Below are positions 49,516-56,658 of a DNA stretch of 64,000 nt, one piece after another (position 1 is the stretch's first letter; the number at the start of each line of letters is the position of its first letter). The position numbers and the translations under genes were made by a program. The notes under the pieces were generated by a model, which was not told the origin of the DNA, ran no database searches, and was given only the letters and a program-made list of their open reading frames with translations. The stretch is from Arthrobacter globiformis. GTDB lineage: Bacteria > Actinomycetota > Actinomycetes > Actinomycetales > Micrococcaceae. Location: the NCBI RefSeq assembly GCF_030815865.1, contig NZ_JAUSXI010000001.1:1178001-1242000 (forward strand), given 5' to 3'.

Positions 49516-51185
49516 ATGACTGCAACCCTTGTTGCGAAGGACCTTTCGGGCGGTCGTGATCACCGCACCCTCTTCTCCGGGCTGTCCCTAACAGTGGCCC
49601 CCGGGGACGTCGTTGGCGTCGTCGGCGCCAACGGTGCGGGCAAGTCCACACTGCTGCGGCTCCTTGCCGGCGTGGACCAGGCGCAGGACGGCACAGTTAG
49701 CCTCGCACCTGCCGACGCCTTTGTGGGCTGGCTGCCGCAGGAGCATGAACGGCTCGCCGGCGAAACCGTCGCCGCCTACATCGCCCGCCGCACAGGCTGC
49801 GCGAAGGCCACCGCGGAGATGGAATCCACGGCTGAGGCCCTCGGCTCGGGAGCGCCCGGAGCGGACGATGCCTACTCGATGGCCTTTGACCGGTGGATGG
49901 CCTCCGGCGCCGCGGACCTGGACGAACGGATAGCCCCCGTCCTGGCGGACCTGGGCCTGGACGTCGGCCCCGACGCCGAAATGACCGGGCTGTCCGGCGG
50001 CCAGGCTGCGCGCGTGGCGCTCGCCGCCCTGCTGCTGAGCCGCTTCGACGTCGTGCTCCTCGACGAGCCCACCAACGATCTTGACCTGGACGGCCTAGCC
50101 AAGCTGGAGGCCTTCGTGCAGGGGCTTCGCGGCGGCGCGGTGCTGGTATCCCACGACCGCGAGTTCCTGGCCCGCTGCGTGACTTCCATCGTGGAGCTGG
50201 ACCTGGCCCAGAACTCTGTGGCCGTGTACGACGGCGGCTATGAGGCCTTCCTGGAGGAACGCGCCGTGGCCCGCCGGCACGCCCGCGAACGCTTCGAGGA
50301 ATTTGCCGCGACCAAAGCGGACCTCGTGTCCCGCGCCCGCACCCAGCGGGAATGGAGCTCCCAGGGCGTCCGGAACGCGATGAAGAAAAACCCGGACAAC
50401 GACAAGATCCGCCGGGCTGCCAGCTCCGAATCGTCGGAGAAGCAGGCGCAGAAGGTCCGGCAGATGGAATCGCGCATCGCCCGCCTGGACGTGGTGGAAG
50501 AACCGCGCAAGGAATGGCAGCTGCAGTTCAGCATCGGCCAGGCGCCCCGCTCCAGCTCTGTGGTGGCAACGCTGCGCGACGCCGTCGCGCGGCAGGGCAG
50601 CTTCACCCTGGGGCCGGTCAACCTGCAGCTCAACGCCGGTGAACGGATCGGCATCACCGGACCCAACGGCGCCGGCAAATCGACGCTGCTCCGGCTGCTT
50701 CTCGGAACCCAGGAACCGGACTCCGGCGACGCTTCCCGCGGGGTGTCGGTGGCCGTCGGCGAGATCGACCAGGCCCGCGGGCTGCTGGCCGGTCAGCGGA
50801 AACTGGCGGACGCCGTCGAAGCCGTCCTGACCGACTACACACCCGCCGAAGTCCGAACGCTGCTGGCCAAATTCGGCCTCAAGGCGGACCACACCGCGCG
50901 CAGCGTGGACTCGCTGTCGCCGGGGGAGCGGACCCGCGCCGCCCTGGCCCTGCTGCAGGCCCGCGGCGTGAACCTGCTGGTCCTGGACGAGCCCACCAAA
51001 ACCACCTGGACCTGCCCGCCATTGAACAGCTCGAGGAAGCACTCGACAGCTACGACGGCGCACTGCTGCTCGTCACCCACGACCGGCGGCTACTGGAAAA
51101 CGTCCGTCTTGACGCGCGCTGGAACGTCGAGAACGGCGTCGTCACCGAGCTGCACGCCGATGCCACGAAAGGCAGCACCACATGA
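49516..51185 (+). pseudogene. ABC-F family ATPase (ribosome-associated/antibiotic-resistance type), frameshifted
   Basis: A soluble twin-ATPase without membrane helices. Domain 1 has Walker A GANGAGKSTLLRLLAG and signature LSGGQAARVALAAL; a charged linker (about residues 235-330) separates it from domain 2, with GPNGAGKSTLLRLLLG and LSPGERTRAALALL. The frame breaks at 50995-51000: the expected DEPTNHLDL reads DEPTKTTWT because AA has become AAAA. Beyond it the normal C terminus (PAIEQLEEALDSYDGALLLVTHD, by the shifted frame) runs to a TGA at 51183-51185 that overlaps the next ATG. Repair gives about 555 residues. ABC-F proteins act on ribosomes. As read, Walker B and switch of domain 2 are lost. 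Confidence 0.85.
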
Positions 51186-53095
51186 GCATGGACCGGGTCG
51201 CCTGGAGCTCCCTCTACAACATCACCCGCGCCTCGAGCGGGTCCAAACCGTTCTCGAAGGCGACGCTGAAGCGGGTCTTCAGCTTTGCCCGCCCCCACCG
51301 CGGCAAGCTGATCGCCTTCGTGCTGCTGTCCATCGTGATGGCCGTCCTGGCGGTGGCCACCCCGGTCCTCGCCGGGCAGGTGGTCGACGAGATCATCGCC
51401 CATGCGGATGCCGGAACCGTGATCGGGCTCGCCGTCCTGATCGCCATCGTGGCCGTGGCGGAAGCCGGGCTAGGCCTGCTGACACGCTGGTTGTCGTCCA
51501 CGATCGGTGAAGGCGTGATCCTGGATCTGCGGACCAAAGTCTTCGACCACGTCCAGAAGATGCCGATTGCCTTCTTCACCAGGACCCGCACGGGAGCCCT
51601 CGTGAGCCGGCTGAACAACGACGTCATCGGAGCGCAGTCAGCCTTCGCAGGCACGCTCTCCGGCGTGGTCAGCAATGCCGTGGCCCTCGCGCTGACCCTG
51701 GCGGTCATGCTCAACAAGTCGTGGCTCGTGACAGTGCTCGCCATGGTCCTGCTGCCGATCTTCCTGATCCCGGCCCGAAGGATGGGCTCCAGGCTGGCCG
51801 ACCTGCGGCGCGAGGCGGCCGAACACAACGCCACCATGGGCACCCAGATGACCGAGCGCTTCTCCGCGCCCGGCGCCACCCTGGTCAAGCTCTTCGGCCG
51901 CCCCGATGAGGAGTCCCGCGAGTTCGCACTCCGTGCCGGCCGGGTCCGGGACATCGGCGTCCGCACCGCCATGCTGCAGTTCACCTTCGTCACGGCGCTG
52001 ACCCTCGTCTCGGCCCTGGCCCTCGCCCTGGTCTACGGTCTGGGCGGCTGGCTCGCGCTCGCAGGGCAGCTGGCCGCGGGCGACGTCGTTGTGCTCGCAC
52101 TGCTGCTCACCCGCCTCTACGCGCCGCTCACTGCGCTCTCGAACGCCCGCGTGGAAATCATGAGCGCCCTGGTCAGCTTCGAGCGCGTTTTCGAAATCCT
52201 GGACCTCAAACCGCTCATCCAGCAGAAGCCCGACGCCGTCGCCTCCCCGAGCGGTCCGCTCTCGGTGGAGTTCGACAACGTCCGCTTCGCTTACCCCTCC
52301 GCGGACAAGGTCTCGCTGGCCTCCTTGGAGGACGTGCGGACCCTGGACACCCGCGGCGGCGTAGACGTGCTGCACGGCATCAGCTTCCGGGTTGAACCTG
52401 GGCAGACGGTGGCCCTCGTCGGGTCATCCGGAGCCGGGAAATCCACCATCGCGCAACTCCTTTCGCGCCTGTACGACGTCGACTCGGGCGCCGTCCGCTT
52501 CGGCGGTACGACGCCCGGCACCGGCGTGGACGTCCGCGACCTCACCTTCGATTCGATGCGGCAGACCCTCGGCATGGTGACGCAGGACGGCCATCTGTTC
52601 CATGAGAGCATCGCCTCCAACCTGCGCCTGGCCCGCCCGGAGGCCACCGACGAGCAGATGTGGGACGTGCTGCGCCGGGCCCGGCTGGAGGAGATGATCA
52701 GGTCCCTGCCCGATGGCCTGGACACTGTGGTGGGGGAGCGCGGCTACCGGCTTTCCGGCGGCGAACGGCAACGCCTGACGATCGCCCGCCTGCTGATTGC
52801 GCAGCCGCGTGTGGTCATCCTCGACGAAGCCACCGCTGCGCTGGACTCCACCAATGAGGCCGCAGTCCAGGCGGCGCTGGGGGCTGCCCTTGAGGGGCGC
52901 ACCGCCGTCGTTATTGCCCACAGGCTCTCAACGATCCGTGCGGCTGACGCCATCCTGGTGGTGGAGGATGGCCGGATCGTGGAGCGCGGAACCCACACGG
53001 AGCTGCTGGCCGCGGACGGCCGCTACGCCGAGCTGTACCGGACCCAGTTCGCCGAGGCCACGGCCGTGGCGGAGGAAGCGGTCCCGGAGTACTAA
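51182..53095 (+). CDS. ABC exporter, fused membrane and ATPase domains
   Basis: A 637-residue half-transporter that would act as a dimer. Six helices occupy about residues 40-330 (LIAFVLLSIVMAVLAVATPVLAG is the first), with the coupling segment FFTRTRTGALVSRLNNDV. The nucleotide-binding domain (about 355-620) has Walker A GSSGAGKSTIAQLL, signature LSGGERQRLTIARLLIA, Walker B VVILDEATAALDS and AHRLSTIRAAD. It resembles multidrug or lipid exporters (ABCB/MsbA group). Its ATG overlaps the true-frame stop of the ABC-F gene, so it is coupled to it. A pairing of ribosome protection with efflux would fit drug resistance, which is an inference. Confidence 0.93.
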   Translation: MSMDRVAWSSLYNITRASSGSKPFSKATLKRVFSFARPHRGKLIAFVLLSIVMAVLAVATPVLAGQVVDEIIAHADAGTVIGLAVLIAIVAVAEAGLGLLTRWLSSTIGEGVILDLRTKVFDHVQKMPIAFFTRTRTGALVSRLNNDVIGAQSAFAGTLSGVVSNAVALALTLAVMLNKSWLVTVLAMVLLPIFLIPARRMGSRLADLRREAAEHNATMGTQMTERFSAPGATLVKLFGRPDEESREFALRAGRVRDIGVRTAMLQFTFVTALTLVSALALALVYGLGGWLALAGQLAAGDVVVLALLLTRLYAPLTALSNARVEIMSALVSFERVFEILDLKPLIQQKPDAVASPSGPLSVEFDNVRFAYPSADKVSLASLEDVRTLDTRGGVDVLHGISFRVEPGQTVALVGSSGAGKSTIAQLLSRLYDVDSGAVRFGGTTPGTGVDVRDLTFDSMRQTLGMVTQDGHLFHESIASNLRLARPEATDEQMWDVLRRARLEEMIRSLPDGLDTVVGERGYRLSGGERQRLTIARLLIAQPRVVILDEATAALDSTNEAAVQAALGAALEGRTAVVIAHRLSTIRAADAILVVEDGRIVERGTHTELLAADGRYAELYRTQFAEATAVAEEAVPEY

Positions 53096-53099
53096 CCTT

Positions 53100-53510
53100 T
53101 CAGGCTTCGGGGCCGGATTCCGCCAACGCCGGCAGGATGTGGTCCGTGAGCAGCGGCGCCAGGTCACCTGGCCATTCCGCAGCGAGGTCCAGCCACCGGA
53201 TCTCGGCGATCTCCGCGGAGGGGTGGGCTACCCAGGTGCCCGGCGCGGTGAAGACGGTGGCTTCGATTTCCGTGGCTGCCTCGTTGGCGGCATCGGCCAG
53301 CCACACGCCCATGAGGGTCAGCTCGCGGGGATCGACAATGATGCCGACTTCCTCCTGAAGCTCCCGGGCGGCGGCCTGCACCGCGGTCTCGCCGGGCTCG
53401 GGCTTGCCGCCGGGATGCATGAACTTGTCCGTGCCGCGCTTGCGGACGGTCAGGAGCCGGCCCGCGGCGTCGTAGACACATACTGCGGAAACGATGATGC
53501 GCGGATTCAC
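53100..53510 (-). CDS. NUDIX hydrolase
   Basis: A 136-residue pyrophosphohydrolase with a complete Nudix box: GGKPEPGETAVQAAAREL followed by QEEVGI, fitting G-x5-E-x7-REU-x-EE-x-G. The start of the fold IIVSAVCVYDAAGRLLTVRKRG resembles 8-oxo-dGTP or ADP-ribose pyrophosphatases of the MutT kind; the substrate is not determined. The GTG start at 53510 overlaps the stop of the DUF6314 gene (GTGA), so the two are coupled. Confidence 0.92.
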   Translation of the reverse strand: MNPRIIVSAVCVYDAAGRLLTVRKRGTDKFMHPGGKPEPGETAVQAAARELQEEVGIIVDPRELTLMGVWLADAANEAATEIEATVFTAPGTWVAHPSAEIAEIRWLDLAAEWPGDLAPLLTDHILPALAESGPEA

Positions 53511-54046
53511 GGTTTCGAGCCTAGCCCGTCCGCTGCCGCCGCCGTTCCGGGCAGCCGCCGCAGCACGGACTCCAGCAGCAGGTCCTTGCGCGGGCCAGTC
53601 ACATCCCAGACGTAACTGAACTCGTCCTCGCCGTGGAGCAGGTAGGTGACGCGGTAGGTGTCCGGATCGCACCAGTGCCGGTCCTGGCTGGCCTCCGGGC
53701 AGAAGCCCATCCGGTGGAACGGCCGGCCGTCGGGAAACAGCATGTCCATGGCATCCGGGGTGTCCGCGGGCCTGAGCAGGTAATCGCGGGTGGCCGGGCC
53801 GGAGAAGGTGTCGCCGTCGGCAGCAGGCCAGACCACGGTCCCCTCCTCGTGGAAGCGGAGCCCGCCGTCGCCGTCGGGGGAAAAGATCACGACGCCGGTA
53901 AAGGTGCCGCGGGTGCCCGCGGCCCGGTCCAGCATGGTCCGCTCCACGGCCCAGCGGCCCGCGGGCGGAAGGTCGGGGGATGAAGTGTCCGCCGGCGATG
54001 TGCCCAGCAGATAGTGGCGGAGCCCTGACGGGTGCTGCAGATTCAA
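53507..54046 (-). CDS. DUF6314 family protein
   Basis: A protein of up to 179 residues. The conserved core runs from GRWAVERTMLDRAAGTRGTFTG (about residue 30) through FHEEGTV, ATRDYLLRP, PFHRMGF to WDVTGPRKDLLLESVL, and resembles a lipocalin-like beta barrel. The function is unknown. The only upstream start is a TTG at 54046, one base after the tRNA-Arg end, without a ribosome-binding site that is free of the tRNA, so the true start is uncertain. It may be translated from a transcript reading through the tRNA. Confidence 0.75.
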   Translation of the reverse strand: MNLQHPSGLRHYLLGTSPADTSSPDLPPAGRWAVERTMLDRAAGTRGTFTGVVIFSPDGDGGLRFHEEGTVVWPAADGDTFSGPATRDYLLRPADTPDAMDMLFPDGRPFHRMGFCPEASQDRHWCDPDTYRVTYLLHGEDEFSYVWDVTGPRKDLLLESVLRRLPGTAAAADGLGSKP

Positions 54047-54047
54047 G

Positions 54048-54120
54048 TGCCCTCGATTGGAATCGAACCAACGACACCGGCTTTAGGAGAGCCGTGCTCT
54101 ATCCACTGAGCTACGAGGGC
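54048..54120 (-). tRNA. tRNA-Arg (anticodon CCT)
   Basis: 73 bases on the minus strand with acceptor GCCCTCG / CGAGGGC, D arm GCTC AGTGGATA GAGC, anticodon stem CGGCT / AGCCG with loop CTCCTAA (anticodon CCT, reads AGG), T arm GTTGG TTCGATT CCAAT, discriminator A. CCA is not encoded. Confidence 0.97.
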
Positions 54121-54207
54121 GGGTGCCCGCCGCGGCCGGGTTTTGGACCGGCCCGTTCGGGCACGCTTACAAGCATACAAGGTGAGCGCGCGTACTACGC
54201 TCTTGGC

Positions 54208-54990
54208 ATGGCCGCCGCAGCTGAAGTCCCCACCGCCCGCGCAACGATCCTGCCGGACACCGCCTCCACACGGCAGTACATTGGGGCGTGGGCGGTGCTC
54301 AGCGTCGTCCAGTATTTCATGGCGGAGACCGCCGTCATCGGCGCCTGGGCCGGGCCCGACCCCTACAGCCGGCGGACCGGCCTCATCAGCGACCTGGGTG
54401 CCGTCACCTGCGGGCTCTACGGCGGCCGCAGCATCTGTTCGCCGCTGCACGTGCTGATGAACGTCTCCTTCGTGGTTCAGGGGCTGGGGATGCTGCTGGG
54501 CGCGCTGCTGCTGAGCTCGGCGCTGCTGCGGGTGGCCGCCCGGGCCGGCGTGCGGGTCACGGCCAGCCACTCCGGGGAAGTGCCGTGGTACTCGGCCGTG
54601 GCGGCGCGGATCCTGACCGGGTCCGCAGGCGCCGGCACGATAGTCGTGGGGCTGGTCCCTGAGGACCTAAATTCCGGCTGGCATTACGCGGGCGCCGTCA
54701 CGTACTTCATCGCCGGCTCCCTGGCGCTGCTGCTGCTGGGCGCCCTGTGGCTCCGGCAAACGCCGCTGGGCTGGTTTATCCTGGCCGCCGGCGGAGTGTC
54801 CGCGGCCGCACTCGTCACGGCCGCCGTCACCGGCTTGGACGTTCCCGAGCCCGGAACCCTGGAACGGCTGATGGGCTACCCCATCACGGTTGGCCTCGCT
54901 GCCGCCGGCCTGGTCATCGCCCAGCGTGTCCGGCAGGAACGGCAGGTGCGGAGGGCCTTCGCCCGGGCCCGGGCCGCCCGGAGCGCCTAG
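54208..54990 (+). CDS. DUF998 family membrane protein
   Basis: A 260-residue protein with about seven hydrophobic helices. DUF998 features are visible: AVLSVVQYFMAETAVIGAW, then YSRRTGLISDLGAVTCG, the loop SPLHVLMNVSFVVQGLGMLLGA, and the later GLVPEDLNSGWHYAGA. The family is of unknown function in bacterial and archaeal membranes. The ATG at 54208 lies about 87 bases from the divergent tRNA gene. It is convergent with the next membrane-protein gene. Confidence 0.85.
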   Translation: MAAAAEVPTARATILPDTASTRQYIGAWAVLSVVQYFMAETAVIGAWAGPDPYSRRTGLISDLGAVTCGLYGGRSICSPLHVLMNVSFVVQGLGMLLGALLLSSALLRVAARAGVRVTASHSGEVPWYSAVAARILTGSAGAGTIVVGLVPEDLNSGWHYAGAVTYFIAGSLALLLLGALWLRQTPLGWFILAAGGVSAAALVTAAVTGLDVPEPGTLERLMGYPITVGLAAAGLVIAQRVRQERQVRRAFARARAARSA

Positions 54991-55009
54991 GCTTCCTGCT
55001 GCCGGGCGG

Positions 55010-55654
55010 CTAGACGGCCGGAGGCCCGGCGTCTTTTTTCGGGGACCGGCGCCCCAGGAACACGGCGGAGCCGCCGGCGAGAAGGCTGGCCACGAACAGT
55101 ACCCAGCCGGCCACGGTGAGGCTCGACGCCAAGGCGACCTGGCCGGCGTCGAGATTAACCGCCGCGATCATGGAATCAATGGTGACGTTGCCCCACAGCC
55201 GTACCACCACGAACAGCAACGGCAGCGCCCAGAGCGCCCAGCGCAGCGCCTTTTTGGCCACGTTGGTGCCGATCAGAAGCAGCCAGGTGAAGGCGAAGAT
55301 CAGCGGAAACAGGGTGCCCGCCGTCTTGTGGACGTAGTTGAGCTGGCCCCGGGCGTCGGCGTCCAGGGCGCGGCGCAGCTGCTCGGCGTAGCCGGCGTCG
55401 AAGCCGCCGATCAGGGAATCGGGCATGGCCAGCCCGCCGGACAGCTGGGTTAGCTGGTTCAGCGTGAGCAGGTGAACGTACCAGAACAGGAACAGGCTGG
55501 CCACGACGCCGGCGATCACAATCAGGTTGGCGTTGTTCTGGGCCTTCGCCGGAGAGCGGTCCGTGCCGGGATTGATCACCGGCGGCAGGTGGTGCTGGGG
55601 TACTGCGGCCTTCGCGCCGTGCTTCTTGATCCGCTGTGCAGGTGTTTTGGCCAT
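55010..55654 (-). CDS. Membrane protein of unknown function
   Basis: A 214-residue protein with a basic N-terminal region (KTPAQRIKKHGAKAAVP), then a hydrophobic helix (LIVIAGVVASLFLFWYVHLL), a 60-residue polar loop, and three further helices (PLIFAFTWLLLIGTN, WALPLLFVVVRLWG, VAGWVLFVASLLAGG). Lysines and arginines at both ends suggest cytoplasmic termini. No family was recognised. It is divergent from the inositol-phosphatase gene. Confidence 0.75.
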   Translation of the reverse strand: MAKTPAQRIKKHGAKAAVPQHHLPPVINPGTDRSPAKAQNNANLIVIAGVVASLFLFWYVHLLTLNQLTQLSGGLAMPDSLIGGFDAGYAEQLRRALDADARGQLNYVHKTAGTLFPLIFAFTWLLLIGTNVAKKALRWALWALPLLFVVVRLWGNVTIDSMIAAVNLDAGQVALASSLTVAGWVLFVASLLAGGSAVFLGRRSPKKDAGPPAV

Positions 55655-55724
55655 GCGTCCATTATCGCCCGCCGTCCTCCGCCTCTGCTGTGCAGGCATG
55701 CCCGGCGCCGATAGGGTGGGAAGC

Positions 55725-56573
55725 GTGACGGAACTGGGCAGACACAAACTGGGCAAACACAGCGCCACCAACCTGAGCCCCGAGCTCGACGACTATGAGC
55801 TGGCGGCCGAGCTGGTCCGCGAGGCCGGGCAGCTGGCGCTGATGATGCGGCAGGGCGGCCTCGACGCCCAGCGCAAGACCTCCATCTCCGACGTCGTCAC
55901 AGCGGCGGACCACGCGGCCGAAGCTTATGTGCTGGAGCAGCTTCAGCGCTGCCGCCCGGACGACGGCGTCCTGGGCGAGGAAGGCGCCGCGGTGCGCGGC
56001 AGCAGCGGGCGGACCTGGGTCATCGACCCGGTGGACGGCACCTACAACTTCCTGCAGGGCTCTACCTACTGGTGCTCAGCCATCGCGCTCAAGGACGAGT
56101 CGGATGTGCTGCTCGGAGCCATTTTCCAGCCCGAGGAGGACAAACTCTGGATCGGCGGCAAGCAACGCGCCACCACCCTCAACGGCGATCCCGTTTCTAC
56201 CTTCAAGGAGGACGGAACCAACCGCAACGCCGCCGACCTCTCCCACCTCGGCGCCGCCACCTACATCCACCCGCGCTGGCTCTCCGACCCGATGTGCGCC
56301 ATGCCCTGGCACGCCGCCGCGACGTCGGCCGCGACGCTGCGGATGCTCGGGTCCGGCTCGTGCGACCTTGGGCGCGTCGCTGACGGGCAGCTTGGCTGCT
56401 GGTTCCAGCACAGCTGCCCCGAATGGGACTGGCTGCCCGGAAAGGCGATCGTGACGGCCGCCGGCGGCGTCGCCGGCAGCGTTCACGTCAACGGCCTGGA
56501 ATGGTTCATGGCGGGAGGCACGACGGCGGTGCACCAGTTGCGCGCCGCGCTTGAGTCAGGCTCTGTCGACTAG
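55725..56573 (+). CDS. Inositol monophosphatase family protein
   Basis: A 282-residue metal-dependent phosphatase. Motifs are TAADHAAEAYVLEQLQ (metal/phosphate region), GEEG (metal-binding Glu), the signature WVIDPVDGTYNFLQG, and C-terminal WDWLPGKAIVTAAGG, which matches the WD-x-A-x-G region. Related enzymes remove phosphate from inositol, histidinol or nucleotides (CysQ), and the exact substrate cannot be told. The GTG at 55725 is preceded by GGTGGGAAG. It lies 85 bases upstream of uvrD. Confidence 0.9.
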   Translation: MTELGRHKLGKHSATNLSPELDDYELAAELVREAGQLALMMRQGGLDAQRKTSISDVVTAADHAAEAYVLEQLQRCRPDDGVLGEEGAAVRGSSGRTWVIDPVDGTYNFLQGSTYWCSAIALKDESDVLLGAIFQPEEDKLWIGGKQRATTLNGDPVSTFKEDGTNRNAADLSHLGAATYIHPRWLSDPMCAMPWHAAATSAATLRMLGSGSCDLGRVADGQLGCWFQHSCPEWDWLPGKAIVTAAGGVAGSVHVNGLEWFMAGGTTAVHQLRAALESGSVD

Positions 56574-56658
56574 ATTTCCGCCGGCTGGATTTCCGCCGCC
56601 GGGGTTATCCACAGGGCGGAATCCAGTGTCAGTCCCACCGCCTAGACTTGTAGTCACC

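Noticed and set aside
51186..51510. Extension of the ABC-F reading frame beyond 51185
   Set aside because: It is out-of-frame sequence over the ABC exporter, caused by the AAAA frameshift.
54048..54120. tRNA-Arg as an integration site for a genomic island
   Set aside because: No integrase, no duplicated tRNA 3' end and no foreign-looking genes on either side in the window.
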